A stretch of 64,000 bases of DNA from Mesostigma viride (GCA_009746045.1 RPFO01000246.1:1609192-1673191), one strand, 5' to 3'; numbered from the stretch's first letter, positions 1-13,700 are shown. Notes: a model not told the origin generated them from the letters alone. Translations and numbers: made by a program.

Positions 1-340
1 CTGCAGCCGGGGCTGCAGACGTATTTTCATTGCTAAGCGCAGCCGCCAGGCTGCGTTGCGTCGAGAGGCGTTTGCTCATCGTATATTGCGTAATAGCTTC
101 GGAGAATTATATCAGCATGTGCGTCATAAAAAGACGCGTCGATTGCCCCTGATCTGGATATGCCCCTACTAAACCCCCTCAGGCTCCGGGAGAGGCCTTC
201 TCCCAAACCGGCGCCTCTAAATGTGTTCCAAGCCTATCTGCGGGCTCTGGACCATGGGGCAGCCCTATTGCACCCGCTATGAGTCAGCCATGCTTTGCCC
301 ATGCTGAGAGCTACTCTCTGCTGAGACGCCAGCATTAAAT
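1..340. repeat. Dispersed repeat, partial copy
   Basis: The first 120 bases resemble 30719-30838: both start CTGCAGCCGGGGCTGCAG and continue to a shared TATTGCGTAATAG/TGG and ATATATCAGC-like stretch. Bases 115-165 resemble 31190-31235 (AAAGACGC, then a GATCTG motif). The copy at 30.7-31.2 kb is interrupted by a LINE-B-type tail and an approximately 250-base block that this copy lacks. No coding potential is visible. It could be the 5' region of a LINE, because the other copy lies at the 5' side of a LINE ORF1. Confidence 0.45.
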
Positions 341-607
341 TAAAAAATTCAATTATAACATGCCTCCGTTGGGAGATCATGTAGCACATATTCCTTGATG
401 GGTGGTGGAAAGGAGAGAGCCGCGTAAGCTAACTATCCTAACGCTAATCTACCTAGTCTAGAAAAATCCTAACTGCCCTACTCGTCAAAACGCCTCCTCC
501 TCTTGGGGGGAGGGGGCTTGCCCACAGGGTCGGGCGTGTGAGCCTTGACAATCTTCTGCCACCGCGTCTTGTTCTGCATGGCAGTCCAAAGAAGGGAGAG
601 AGAGGGG
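341..607 (-). mobile_element. LINE-A 3' fragment (5'-truncated)
   Basis: On the minus strand this holds the last codons of LINE-A ORF2 (the TRW..IVKAHTPDP region ending in a basic KRRRRFDE-like tail), a short 3' untranslated region and an AT-rich tail made of AATTTAAT. The hairpin CATG-A-TCTCC-CAAC-GGAG-G-CATG is at 359-381. It abuts the tail of the longer copy at 608-2560, so two LINE-A copies are stacked head to tail. Confidence 0.75.
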
Positions 608-2560
608 ATTAAAAATTAAATTAAATTATAACATGCCTCCGTTGGGAGATCATGTAGCACATATTCCTTGATGGATGGTTGGGGTGGAAGGAGCCGCGTA
701 ATCGAACTAACCTAACTCTAATCTAGCTAGTCTAGAAAAGTCCTAACTACCCTACTCATCAAAACGCCTCCTCCGCTTGGGGGGAGGTGGTTTGCCCACA
801 TGCAGGGTCGGGCGTGTGAGCCTTGACAATCCGCTTCCACCGCGTCTTGTTCTGCATGGCGGTCCAAAGGAGGGAGAGAGAGTGGATGCGGTATTCAAAC
901 TGGGCTGGGACCAGTAGGTCATCCAGCAACATCTGTACGTAGTTCGTGACGTGTTTCCCTACCTTTTTGGCAATGCCCTTGGGGCCAGGCCAGGTCAGAA
1001 TGTGCCGCCCTGGCTGGCCAACTCCGCTGGGGGCCGGCCAGACCAAGGGCGGTGTCGACCTGGCTGGTGCGAGCAAGGTGTCCTACAAATGCTATCCTAC
1101 GCTGTCTAATCTCGTCCGAAATACGAGGCATGCCCCGATACAAAGACTCTGATGACGGGCGCTTGGAAAACCCTACGTTCAGGACCTGTCGGAGCATCCT
1201 GTAAACTGTGCCGTCTAGCCTAGATGCCAGTGTGGGTGTGAGTGTCCACGCCTCGGCGCCATACATGAGCACCGTGAGGACGAGGACCTTGAAGAGCATG
1301 CGCTTGCGGTGGTCCGCGCCCAGGCCCTTGGAGCGCCAGTAGGTGTTGAGCGAACGAAGCCTAGCCCAGGCCAGGCCGATGCGGGTGTCCACATCGTCGG
1401 CGGTGTCAGGTCGAGCCAGCTCCCTAACAGCTTGAAGCGATCGCGGAACGGGACCGTCGTCCCATCGAGCAGTCGCGGCAGCGGCGGTGTACTGGAGGCC
1501 CCAATCACCATCGCCTCATTTTTGACACTAATCTCCAACCCCACCGCCCTCGCCTCCAGGCCCAGACAGTCCAGCCAGGTCTGAATGTGCTCGGGGCGCG
1601 CGATGAGGGTGGTGTCATCCGCATAAATCAGGTCGGCCAGGCGGTAACCAGGTCTAACCCCGCCATGCTCTTTCTCGTTAAGGATGTCCAAGCCTGGCTC
1701 GAACCCCACTGAAGCGCGCACGTGCTCGGCGCATGACGTGATCCACGACAATAATGAACAGGTATGGGGACAGGACACAACCTTGCCACACCCCGTGGTG
1801 AAGGGGGAATGGTGGGGTGGTGCCTTCCGCAGTCCGCACTACTGCCTGTGAGCCCTCATACAGTCGGCGAATGGCAGCAATAAACGCAGGTGGCACTCGA
1901 TCGAGAGCTAGGATGGCCCAAAGAGCCTCCCAGAGGACCGTGTCAAAGGCCTTGATATAGTCAACAAAAATGAAGACCAGCGGCAAACTGTCAGGGGGAA
2001 GGCGACGCACCTCCTCCATCAACCGGCGCGCGACAAACACAGCCATGACAGTGTTACGACCACGACGGAAACCCATCTGAGACTCACCCAGCTAGGTGTG
2101 GGTCCAGCGCGGCGCGGAGCCTGTGCAGCATCATGCGCATGAAGACCTTCAGCGCGGCGCTCTGGAGGCAGACACCCCTGTAGTTACCGGGGTCAGCAGC
2201 AGAGCCCTTCTTGTACAGCATGACGCGGATGGCCGTCTGCCACTCATGCAGCAGGCGGAGGCTCGTCAGAAAGCAGGACACGGTTGCAGAACGCCAGCAG
2301 AAGATCCCTAACCGCCGGATCAGGGGTCTTCAGCAGCTCAGCAGAAAGGTGGTCGGCACCGACCGCCGCATCGTACCGCAGGCGAGCAAGGGCGCCGTCC
2401 AATTCCTTCAAAGTGATCGAAGGGGTGGACGCGACGTCGTCAGTGGCAAGGCAGCCCTCCTGCAAGGCGGGGACTTGATAGTCCGCGGCCGAGGAGGGGG
2501 GCGCTGGCGGCGGCGGGGGTCCGGCAACCCCACGCCAGCATGCCCAAGCTGATTAAGCCA
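608..2560 (-). mobile_element. LINE-A ORF2, degenerate non-LTR reverse transcriptase
   Basis: Reading the minus strand from about 2465 down to 759 gives, in shifting frames, the motifs of a non-LTR reverse transcriptase. In order they are GADHLSAELLK, KKGSAADPGNYRGVCL, MGFRRGRNT with FVDYIKAFDTVLW, GVWQGCVLSPYLF, and the catalytic IYADDTTLIA near 1640. The C-terminal VLMYGAEAWTL block is at about 1240-1280. The product would copy LINE RNA at a nicked target. Frame changes near 2280, 2080, 1700, 1390 and 1070, plus internal stops, make it a pseudogene, and there is no endonuclease domain or 5' end. The 3' hairpin is at 632-654, followed by an AATTTAATTT tail. Confidence 0.88.
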
Positions 2561-2564
2561 TGAT

Positions 2565-2790
2565 CATCTTCCACCCCATGTCCTTAACTTTGCACAGCTG
2601 CTGGAATACATGGTGGTGCAGGTGCACCTCAATTGTGCACCCCGAGTAAGTGGCAGTTTACACCAAGTTGCCGCAGGTCATTCAAGGTGATTGTCAGTCG
2701 CCTAGGTAGTATTGAAAACCATATGCCCCTTATCAGGGATATGGTGTGTTACATATCCTCCCCACGGAGGTATGTTCGGAGGTATGATTT
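2565..2790 (+). mobile_element. LINE-C 3' untranslated fragment
   Basis: This block matches the segments at 52850-53110 and 54400-54612. The shared landmarks, in the same order, are a CATCTTCCACCC start, GGTGGTGCAGGTGCACCT, ATGCCCCTT.TCAGGG, a GTGTTACAT box and a terminal hairpin (2752-2775) with stem CATA..CCTCC / GGAGG.TATG. It lies tail to tail with the minus-strand LINE-A copy. The sequence after it is ATTAATTAATT, the usual LINE tail here. Confidence 0.7.
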
Positions 2791-3240
2791 ATTAATTAAT
2801 TTAATTAATTAATTGATCCATCCATCCATCCACTCATCCATGATCCATCCGACTGTGGACGGACACTAGACTCCCTATTAGTGGCTCCAGTCGCCCGGTT
2901 CGCGACAATCGTGGAGCGAGTGTCCACTACCCCCCTCCCCCGGCCCCTGATCAGGGGTGGGGGGGTGGGCCGGGGGGCAGTTAGAACCGAACTGTTCGTG
3001 ACCCCGCCGGCCCGCCCCCCCCCCCGCCCCCGCCCCCGGCCCGGCGCTCCCCCCCCCCACCCCCCATTCCGCATTTCCCCTTCTAGTACTACAGACGGGG
3101 GGCGGTGGGGAGGGGGGGGTCTCAACCCGCCCCTACCCCTCAACCTGTACCAAGGGGTGGGGGGGTTCGGACCCTCAACCCCCCCCCCCCAACACACACA
3201 CCCTCCTGCCCCCACCCCCCCGGCGAGTGCACACTCGCTC
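2790..3240. repeat. AT tail, CCAT microsatellite and C/G-homopolymer-rich tract
   Basis: An AATTAATT tail (2790-2815) leads into (CCAT)n at 2817-2850. About 300 bases of long C and G runs follow (2930-3220), including runs of 8-10 C or G. Open frames across it are artefacts of base composition. No gene is visible from here to the MITEs upstream of the DBHS gene. Confidence 0.7.
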
Positions 3241-3509
3241 CGGGATGGTCACATGCAGCCAGGCTCAGCCAGGTAATTAGTCCGTCTCCAGCCTCAGGCC
3301 TCAGCCGGCGCGGCGTCCATTTTTTTCTGACGGAAGTGTAGCCGAATCGTGAGATAGGAGTCTAGGAACACCTCTTACGATCTGCTCCGAAGAACTGCCC
3401 TGAGCTCTGCCCGGCACCTGGACTGTGCTGTAACGTCCCGTAGTAACAGTACATAATGCATCACTCACGTGTGACATCTCGCGTGTGGCGCTCTCGTTGC
3501 TTTACAGTA

Positions 3510-3577
3510 CAGTCATTACCGCGTTAAGTTGCGATCGACGCCTAAAATTCTGCGTCGCAACTTAACTGACGCGGTAG
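3510..3577. mobile_element. Short palindromic MITE, Tc1/mariner-like ends
   Basis: The element begins CAGTCATTACCGCGTTAAGT just after a TA dinucleotide, and the same sequence returns inverted around CGCAACTTAAC and ACGCGGTA. Elements starting CAGT next to TA are typical of the Tc1/mariner group, whose target duplication is TA. The right end is imperfect. It is about 68 bases long and has no coding capacity. Confidence 0.55.
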
Positions 3578-4125
3578 AATTAGGCTAGCATCCCACCCCC
3601 TCCTCTCACGGACTTCTACACGGCATTCGACAGCTCTCGTCAAGCCCGATCTAGCTGCAGCATGATCAAAACCACCCAAAGTCCCCCATTTTCCTGTTTT
3701 TCCAATACCAGGTCTCTTTTCATGATTCTTGTGAGAAAGGCGGGCCGGCTGCCGCAATACAGGCTCCGGCCCGAGCCCCGCCGGGTGCAGCCAGCCAGCC
3801 GCCAAACAGTGAGTGCGTGAGGGCCGGCCTTTCATATTTATCATTGACGGATACCACAACTGCCTGACCGCCGTCATCATCATGTGCGCCCTGCACTCAT
3901 GCTACTGATGTACCGATGTACCGCAGTCCGCGGGCTGCAAATCAATTGATAATTGGAATCACAAGGTTGCATTCGCGCAGATTCGCGCTTTTCATCAGGC
4001 GGGGACGTCCTTCGCGCCAGGGGAGCTTGCGTATTTTGCCGCCTACAGCCACATACATAGCGGTTCCGGACTAAAAAAAAAGTGGCCTCCTGCGCGGCCA
4101 AAAATGGCTTGACACCTACAAATTG

Positions 4126-4250
4126 AGTCATTACCGCGTTAAGTTGCGATCGCACCAATGCTTAAGTTGCGGTCGCCGCCCAAACTTCCGCGTCGCAACT
4201 TAACGCGGTAACGCAACATTACGAAACGCAACTTAACGCGGTAATCACTG
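4126..4250. mobile_element. Palindromic MITE of the same family
   Basis: It starts AGTCATTACCGCGTTAAGTT and ends with the inverse ACTTAACGCGGTAATCACTG followed by TA. Extra internal copies of the AAGTTGCG / CGCAACTT arm lie at 4160-4205. It sits 500-630 bases upstream of the DBHS start codon and could influence the promoter, although nothing in the sequence proves this. Confidence 0.6.
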
Positions 4251-4257
4251 TACAGTA

Positions 4258-4425
4258 CTGTTGTTGTTGTTGTTGTTGTTGTTGTTTGTTGTTGTGTCCC
4301 ACGCCGCACATGTGCAGCAGTCCAGCAAACTGTACGTACAGTACAGTACACAACGGCGTGGGACACAACAACAACAACAACCTGACAGTACAGTACAGTA
4401 CAGTACAGAACAGTACAGGAACTTT
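4258..4425. repeat. (TTG)n inverted repeat plus CAGTA repeats
   Basis: A (GTT)n arm followed by GTGTCCCACGCCG (4259-4305) is repeated inverted as CGGCGTGGGACACAACAAC (4351-4381), forming a large hairpin. ACAGTACAGT repeats follow at 4385-4420. One arm (TTG repeats then TGTCCCACGCCGCACATG) recurs at 48242-48290, upstream of the plastid-protein gene, so the unit is dispersed. Confidence 0.6.
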
Positions 4426-4754
4426 TTACAGTAGGTAATGAACAGTAGGTATTGCCTGGGTCCCCTGAGGCCTGGCGCAAAAGACCGCGAAAGGTCCTGG
4501 CCCGCCTGCAGCGATGGCACTGCTGTTGCAAGGTGTCATGAAACGCTCATCACATCAACAAGAGCTGCAAAAAGAAAACAGGCTTGACTGACGTTCACTA
4601 ACTGTAGCTCTGGGTTTCGTCACCGCTGACGCAGATTTACGCCATTACCAATCGATCGTTCAATCTTGCTCAATAAAAAAGCAGTATTGCACTTTTTGGA
4701 ACGTCAGGCGTTCCTTGCCTGTCGAGGGAACTTCCGCATTGTTCGGCAGTGGAG

Positions 4755-7700
4755 ATGGCATCAGCGGCAGCAGGCAAGAAGTACGGCAGCGCCGGGAAGC
4801 TATTCGTAGGCAACCTGGTCCCATCAGCCACTGAAGGTGCGTTACCTGCTAGGTGGTAAAGCGCCCGAATGCAGCCCTGTAATTTTTCGTATCTGACGCT
4901 GCCCGCTGCGATTAGAAGAGTTTGGCTTAAACAGCTCGACTAGCGTTGTAAAGTGCAAATATAGGCTGTATGCGAAGTGGAATGCGCTGCGTAGGGCAGC
5001 GCCCTGCTAAAACTACAGCACGGCAAGGCTGCAAGAGAGGTAAAACGTGATTTCATGCGTCAACGTTGGAAGAAAAGACAGCTCGTTCGGCTCAATCTGT
5101 GTTTAGGTATCCTTTCCTCACGATGATTATTGTAATTTCCGTCACAGTCTTTTTCTCACGAGACCCATATTGTTTTCAGGGGTCCGCCCTGAGGTTGCCA
5201 TGCACATGGGTACGAATGCTGGATTATGGCCACTGCAATACAAGCACCCATGGCTTGAGGTCACGTGTTCTCAGTGCTTTCAAGGAATTCAATAGAAATG
5301 CCTGTGGGTGCCCTGTCCTGCTGATGCATCACAGGGCCCTCATTCGTGCTGCTTATGAAGTTGAAGTTTTGAAGTACTTCCTCTTATGGGATGGGCAAAA
5401 TAGATATTACAGCAAGAACAGTAAAACCAAGCGGGGTATTACTCGCTGCCAACAAACTGGCCTCTGGCTCTTATATGCTATCTACCGCTACCTAGCCAGT
5501 TGCAATGCTCCGACAACTGCAGTCATGGCGGGCAGCAAGAGAGTGAGTGTGGCATCGGAATGCCGGCCTGCATGCCTGTTTACAGGTGGCTGGCGGCGGT
5601 TAGGTATTACTTAGTGGCTCGTCCTAGTAAGCGATGCACTCCCGGCCATCTTTCTAACAGTGCCCTTCTACATATTCGGGGCCTCGATGGGATTTCCATC
5701 GCTCGACATCAAGGGTGGGTTCAGGCTGTTCCTGTGTAGAGACTAGTGCCGTGCCTCTTTGGGGGCCCCATGCGCGGAACAGCGTGGCCGTGCCGCCATG
5801 TTGGGGCATAACGAAGTACTTGGCATAAAGGAGCCCTTGTGATATGAGCTAACGAGCAGCACTTGGCATAAAGGAGCCCTCGTGATATGAGCTAACGAGC
5901 AGCACTTGGCATAAAGGAGCCCTCGTGATATGAGCTAACGAGCAGCACTTGGCATAAAGGAGCCCTTGTGGTATGAGCTAACGAGCACCACTTGGCATAA
6001 AGGAGCCCTTGTGATATGAGCTAACGAGCAGCACTTGGCATAAAGGAGCCCTTGTGATATGAGCTAACGAGCAGCACTTGGCATAAAGGAGCCCTCGTGA
6101 TATGAGCTAACGAGCAGCACTTGGCATAAAGGAGCCCTTGTGGTATGAGCTAACGAGCAGCACTTGGCATAAAGGAGCCCTCGTGATATGAGCTAACGAG
6201 CAGCACTTGGCATAAAGGAGCCCTCGTGATATGAGCTAACGAGCAGCACTTGGCAAAAAGGAGCCCTTGTGATATGAGCTAACGAGCAGCACTTGGCATA
6301 AAGGAGCCCTTGTGGTATGAGCTAACGAGCAGCACTTGGCATAAAGGAGCCCTCGTGATATGAGCTAACGAGCAGCACTTGGCATAAAGGAGCCCTTGTG
6401 GTATGAGCTAACGAGCAGCACTTGGCATAAAGGAGCCCTTGTGATATGAGCTAACGAGCAGCACTTGGCATAAAGGAGCCCTTGTGATATGAGCTAACGA
6501 GCAGCACTTGGCATAAAGGAGCCCTTGTGATATGAGCTAACGAGCAGCACTTGGCAAAAAGGAGCCCTTGTGATATGAGCTAACGAGCAGCACTTGGCAT
6601 AAAGGAGCCCTTGTGATATGAGCTAACGAGCAGCACTTGGCATAAAGGAGCCCTCGTGATATGAGCTAACCAGCCCGCGCGGCAGCTTTTGAGAAGGTTG
6701 ACTTCCCAATGCCCAACGGAGGCCTGCGTGAGCAAGTGAATGAAGGAATGAACAGCTCTGGTGAAGCACTTGAAGCAGCCAGGCCCTTCTCTTTGCAGCC
6801 ATGCGGTTGGCATGGCTTAGGTATGCCATAGCAAGGGTGCCACGTACCCATGGATTAGAGTCATAGGAATTTATGGAAGTGCAGCAGGGTCAGGGCGTCA
6901 TGGGGTTGAACCCTCATTGCCGTCGGCTTACGGGGATGGATGAGATTTTGGTGTTTGGTGCTGCGGTTCACGGGCAGGGGCAGGGTTGGGCGGATTTTAC
7001 CGTTCTTGATGATTGTGTAGGCCATTCCAAATGGCACTGTTGGCGTGGCTGGATGCTGCCCCATGGCCAGTACTGCGCACACATTAGGGGGGATGCCCTT
7101 TTTAGCAGACAACCAGTAGACAAGCAGCCTCGATATCCCGGTGACCTCTATAACGAGCCCTGCGTGGATGGGGGCAGCTTTTTCGTGTAGTGGTGGTGGG
7201 GATGAATGGGTTGTTCATAGCGGCGGTGGGGTGGATGCCCAACAACATGAACGTGGGGGCAGGATGAAACCCAACCCACCAAGGTGGGCGCTAGCTTGCA
7301 GGCAGGTGCAGGGGTGGCCATGCACCTGGTATGCTATGCGCCAGCCGCATGACCAACCCGCCAGGCAGGCAGACTTGGCCATGAGTGAACCCGCAAGGAT
7401 GGCCAAAATTTGGAAGGAAACGCCCGCCGTGCCATGTGCTGGCGTCCCTGGGGTTCGCCCCAGCTTGTGGACCTGGCCGCCATTGGTGCAACTCCCTCAG
7501 CTTTTTCTGTCAGAACAGCTTTTCGCTGACATCTTTGTCCATTGCTGGAGGTTATGTCATGAGGCCGATGGCGGTGCCTCATTCTCGTCGGTGGCCCTGT
7601 AGTCCGCGGTGTCAAGTTTGATGCTCTTACCATCTTTCCAGGTATCCTCATCCCCCCTGCCCGGTGATGGTGTGGTAAGCCCTGTCTGTGCCATAAGCCC

Positions 7701-10700
7701 TGTATTGTTGGAGTCCATGGCCGCCCCTTGCCCATAGGGCTATGCCCCTCCCAGGTCCCTGACTGTTACCCTTCCAGGTGCCCAACTGTGACCCTCCCAG
7801 GTTACCCCTTGTGCCCTTCCCCGTTGCCCACTTGTTCCCCACTTGAGCCCTTCCCAGCGGTAAACTTGCCAGGCTCCTAACCATGACCCTCCCAGGTGCC
7901 CAACTGTGCTCCTCCCAGGTATCCCACTCATGTTTTGCACCTGCCGTATTGTAGGCCACCCCACGCATGTTCACCTGGCTATGCTGCAATTTTTCTGGCC
8001 AATGCACTTCCCCACGGTCAACTGCGTTGGGGGCGGCAGGGGAGTTACGTGCGCTCTTCTCAAAATATGGCGAGGTGGCAGAGTGTATCATCCAAAAGAA
8101 AGATAATCAGCCCAGGGGCTTTGCCTTTGTGAGAATGGACTTCAAGCACAGTGCGGAAAAGGTTGGTTCTGCCACAATGTGTGGCTTGAAAAGGGATGAA
8201 GCCAAGGGGGGTGGGGATTGGGTTTTGAGGATCAGTAGTTGACGGCCATGTTGGGAAGTAGTACGTTAAAGCTATCGCCAGCATGCCACCCCTCAAATGC
8301 CGGTATCTGTCCTGGAACAGCTTGCAAAGGCAGAGGCCTGCTGTTGCTAATGTTTTTTGCAAAGCGTACACGGCCAGTTTGCATAGCCTGGTATTTGATT
8401 GTATATACCGATGGTGGAAAGCATAGTTGTTTAGGGCCTTTTTATTTTGCTAGTTTTTGTCGTTGTGGATGGATTCAGCTGTGAGGTAGCATTACTGGCA
8501 GGCTTGGCAACATGGTCAACAATTGAGCCTTAGCGCTAGGCAGCTGGGTGCTGCTCAACACACTAGGGAAAAAGTTACGATCATGCCTGGTCGGTGCTGA
8601 TTCAGTCTTTTTCTGTCAGGCCTGCTTAGGGCAGGCCATGCTAGTTAGCTTGTTGATGCTGCCCCCGCTCAGCACACCGAAGAACCTGCGTTTCTAGTGG
8701 ATTCTCCTATCAATCCTCGGTGTCCAGGTGTCTGTCGTTTATGGTAGGTCTTGAGTTGCATTTTTATGTAGGATGATGATGCATTTTGGCACGAGAAACT
8801 TAACACCTTTTTTTTCTTTTTTTTTATGTGAGTCCCGCTCTACAAGGTTGTACTTATCACCCAGTTCAGTAGGGTCAGGTGCATTGCTCAGGCCTGGGAA
8901 AGGAAGGCGGATAAGAGCATGGAGGGGTTGCGCATACCCACACCGCTGGCAGTGTCGGTAGGGGGCTGTTATGGGGGTAGGCGCCAGGCGCGGCAGGTCT
9001 TGATGCCCAGAGCTCCCAGTCGCCGTGGCCTTGCCATCTGCAGGTGATGTGTCCCTGGTAGTGCTTCATGAGCCAGGAGCATTTCAGTGTGTCAGCGTGT
9101 GTGGCATTTGGGTAGAGTGGTTCTCCCATTCTGTGGACAGGAAGGGGGCCAGGGCAGGGCATGGGATTGCCTGGGAAGATAGGTTGTAGGCTGACCCCAG
9201 GCGTAGCCATGAGGACTAGGACCGGCCATCACAGCTGCTGTGGGAAGCAATTTGTTTGGCGTTGGCGCACGTATCCTGCGAGCGAGACAACGGATGTAAG
9301 GACATTGAATGGGGCATAAGAAACAGGGCATGAGAAACAGGGTTCGCAAACCTGCAAACAAGGGAATGAAGATAGGAAACACGATGCAGAGAAAGAGATG
9401 CACACATGGTGGTTTCTAGTGCGGCGGAATGTGCGTTGTTGGTGCACTGCCAGCAATCCAGCGGCGCCCATCACCATGACTGGCGGCTAGTGGAGTGGGC
9501 ACAAAGCTACTAGATGGGGATTTTTCAAGATTTTTTTTGCCTGACCAGAGGCTGTGCGGTTTCTTGAGATTGTCCTTGCCACTGGGAGATTCACTGCTGC
9601 GCGCATGGCCTAGGTAAGGCCCTGCCACGGTCACGACTGGGGTACGATATGGTTCATAAAAAGCACCCCTTGCAGCTGATGTCAGCATGTCAGTGATTGC
9701 ACGCTGCGGGCATGCACATGGTGTGGGGATGCCCCAACTTTACCATTCGCAACGCCGGGGTGGCTATGATGTCCATCCTCAAGAGTGGCCGGCAAGGTGA
9801 AGTCCCTAGGAAGGTGTTTACTGTCGGCCATGTAGGACAATCGGGGGGGGGCGCCACCTAGTTGCTTGCACGCCTTGTGGAAGCATGTAGCCTGGATGAT
9901 CATTTTTGTGTTTCTTATTTGCGAGTTTTTTTCACTGGTCCCTATCGGTGGTTCACGCAAGGAGCCAAGCACATAGCCACCTTCTGGCTGCAAGCCATTG
10001 GCTGCCTTGCGCACTCGCTGGATTAGCACGTCCGCGCTAGTGAGTTGGGTAAAGTAGGCAGCCTTAGCATGTCATCAAACGCTATGGGGCCACGATTTAT
10101 GGCACAACCTTCGGGAAGTAAATTCATGTCCCTTGAGCGCAACTTGCCCGCCCAACGCAGCCCATCCCCAAGTCATGGGAGGTGGGTGCATGCGATTCAT
10201 AACAACTGATCGTGGATGTGTTTGTCTCTATTTTGTGATGTGATGTGCTGCCGGGGTGCGGCCCTGCGCCTGTGGCCCAATCTGCCACCTGGCGCGCCGG
10301 CGTGCTTGGTCTGCCACTGCTTTACTCATCCCGGCGCGGCCGTGGGGTGGGTGGCTGGGTGATGTCACCTGGCGTGACCCTTCTCCCCGCGGGCTCGGGA
10401 CCGACGCCAGGCCAGGGACGAGCTCAACGGCAAGCTCTTCAAAGGTATTGCATGCTTTGTTTAGGCGCACAACCCTAGACTCTACAGCCTAAACCTTCAA
10501 GCCTTGCCTCTTCATTTATTTTATTCTTTATGTTACTTCATCCTATTCCCAACGTCGCATGGTGGAAAACGCCAAGCCAAGCATGACACCCCTGTGCCTA
10601 CCGCACCGATGTGCCTGGACCTGGTTGTCTTGCATCCGACTTGTGCTTGCCGAGGAGGGGAAGTGTAGGGGGGTGGCAGGCGTCCAGTCTCGCTCCGTTA

Positions 10701-13700
10701 GGCACTGCCGCTGCTGGACCGCGTGAACCCTTGCTGGTCATGCTTGCAGATGTCATCTGGGTACTCGGGATCATGCCACCTGTCACCACCCTTTGTCTGT
10801 CCCTCTGTTCCTGGATGTGAGCTTCGTTGTATGTACGAGAGCTGTGTAGCTTGTGTGTCTGACTGTTTGTGCGTGTGTTTCTTCATGTTTGCTTTGGAGA
10901 CGCAGCGTGCGCATCCATAGACATGTCTGCGCATGCCTGGAAGCCCTGCCCTGTGCCGTTTTTCCTCACGATTTGCCTCTCCTGTCTATACACGTGTTCA
11001 CAGCAAGGAGTGCCCCTGCCATACACAACCACTACCCGTGTGCACCACGTGTCGTGCAGGCAAGGAGCTGCTTGTGCGCAAGGCCATCAACAACGCAACC
11101 ATTTGGGTGGGGGACCTCGGAGGAAACGTCACCAACGAGGTCCTCGCGGTGGGTACGGTCCCGCCACCTGGCGGCTTTGGAATTATTCTGCAAGTACATC
11201 TCTTCCTAAGAAATGCTGTTTAGCGATATACTGGCCCGGCGGCCGCATCTCCTGAGTATTTTCTTTCTTTTCTTTCCTGTACTTTCTTGAGTGTACCTCC
11301 CACCCGCTTCTTGACTGCGCGAGGTTGCTCACATGCGCCGCTTCTCTCCTATGCTCCATTTCTTTGCGCTTCCGCATCTCGCGGTTGGCTCTCCTGTGGT
11401 GCTGGGGACGTGCAGGAGGCATTCTCCCAGTTTGGTGAAGTTGAGAAAGCGGTGGTGGTGACTGACCCACTGACAAAGAGGTGGGCCAGGGGGGGGTGCT
11501 AACGGTTTATGTGTCTTGGCCAGAGGGCGTCCCTCACTCGAGGAGTCATTGCGGGGAGGACATAGTCAGCGCTGGGCTTACGAATCGGTGCTGGGTGATG
11601 GATGGGCTGATAGGTATTCCACAAGTCTTTGGGAGTAATCACTTTTGCAAGGCATGCGCTGTTAGGCCATGCTGCATGGGCCATGTCGCAGTGTCTTTTA
11701 TATTTGTAATGGTCGTGGAGCATACTGGGCGGGTGCGCTCTGCTATTCGAACATGTTCCTATCATGGCTCTTGTGACGCTCTTGCGGTGCTGCAGGCGGC
11801 ACAATGTGCACCATAACCATGTGGCTGCTAATCAGTTTCATCAGCAGGTAGGGAGAGGGGAGGATGGATGGAAAGAGGGAGCGCGGCCGGGCATGGCATA
11901 GGCATACTTGTTTTTGGTGGGTTGGTTAGCTTTGAGGGGGGGGGGGGGGGGGGGGGGAAGCGCCACGGATGATGCTGGAAGCCACGTGCAGCTGGCGGAC
12001 GCACGAGCTCACTTGCCTGGTCTGCCCCGCGCCCCTGCCTGACCCCCTTGTGCATGATCCCTCGATTGTTGTGCGCATCCCACACCACCTCTGTCTCTTC
12101 ACCACCCTGCATCTTCCATGGGAGCGCCCTAGTGCGATGCGGCTAATGCAACCGGGGGGTGTGCTTCCTTGTTTTTGTGGTTGAGCCGGGGAGCAGGTCC
12201 AAGGGCTATGGCTTTGTGGAGTTTGCCAAGCGAAGCGTCTCGGCACGAGTGCTGCAGGTGGGTGAGGGGGAGGGGGGGGGGGGTGATGGGGGAAGGGGGC
12301 CAGGGGGGGCGTGCGGCAAGGCGGGCGTTCTGCGTCACTTTGCTAGAAGAGTTTTGGAGGGAACGTGGAAGCGGTGGTGTGTACCTTGTGCTTAGTTTTG
12401 TTGCGATTGCCGTTGCAGGGGGCTGCCACCAGTGGCCTTATGCTATCAGCCACCCATGCCCCAGCGCTGTGGATGCATGCAGAATCCGTACTGGTAAACC
12501 CTTGGCTTGGCTTCCGCGCACGTCATGGCCGCGCACATGACGTTCGCCTTTCCCGTTCACCATGGACTCTCCACTAATGGTTGCATGCGCCCCCTATGTC
12601 CGGACACACGGGGTGCCTGCTGTGATCGCACCCCCACACACTCGCTCGCGCATGTGCCCGCCTCGTATCCCGTCGCACTACATGTCCAGGCGTGCACAGA
12701 GCAGATGTTCCTCATTGGCGGCTCCTGCCGACCCGTGCGCGTGGACACGGCACAGCTGGAAGACGACGAAGTGGGTGACAGTTGCCAGCAGGCGACACTT
12801 GGGACCAGCCCACAATGATCACTTGTTGTTCTAGAAACATGTTGCCAAGCGGAAACTGACAGGGTCTCGTTCCTGGTCGTGTCATAGCAACTGGCTTTTG
12901 CTTTCATGGCATGCTAGTGGGGTGGCTGCCTATCTTGACAACGTGCCCAGTCTGCGAGGGTGGTTGCTCAGCGGAATGGCCACCTGCACGCACTTTTCTC
13001 GTGCGCACAAGAACAGTCCGCAAACCGCTTGGCGAGGGTTGTGTAGAACGTGGTTGTGCAGTGGGGTTGTGGTGGCAGCAACAGGTCCAATGCGGTCGAC
13101 TCCATGGTGTGCGGGGAAGCATATCGGAACGTCTGCAGTGTATTTTATAATGTCGACATTTCAGCACTTCTTCTCCTGACGGGCATGGTTGAGCTGGTCG
13201 CTTGGAGGCCTGTGCGCCATTGGCTAGCGGTATGGATGGATGCATTGCCACCGTTTGGCTGGTTGGCTGACCATTCTGCCTGACCATTCTGCTGCAGTAT
13301 GGTCTGGCGTGTGCCCACCTGCACACGGTCGCCCTCTTTTTGTGGCCTGTGGGGGTAAATGTATGGGGTGAGGCACACCCACAGCCTTCACATTTCTCTG
13401 CAGCAAATAATAATAAGAATAAGAATGGTTAGGATAGCAAGTAATATATTACTGCTGTGCTCACCTGTGGCTCCTATTTCATATTTTTGCAATTGCATGG
13501 CCGCTTTATTACGTAAGCCTATATCTGGAATCAAGTCTGGCTGTTGCTGCCAATCCTTGGCAAGTACAGCCCTGGTGCTTGCCCTTGCTGACTGTGGCAC
13601 GCTCACGTGTGCTTGCACGTGCTGTCCCATCATCCTATGCCCGCCTGCCCATGCGCCTTCAACAACATCCACCTCGCCGCCCACTTGATGATTTCTTCCT

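Noticed and set aside
5066-5614. 182-codon plus frame in DBHS intron 1
   Set aside because: No domain, no splice support, and it lies inside an intron whose flanking exons join perfectly.
5819-6670. Regular 43-bp repeats considered as a CRISPR array
   Set aside because: The entire unit is conserved with no variable spacers, and the context is a eukaryotic intron.
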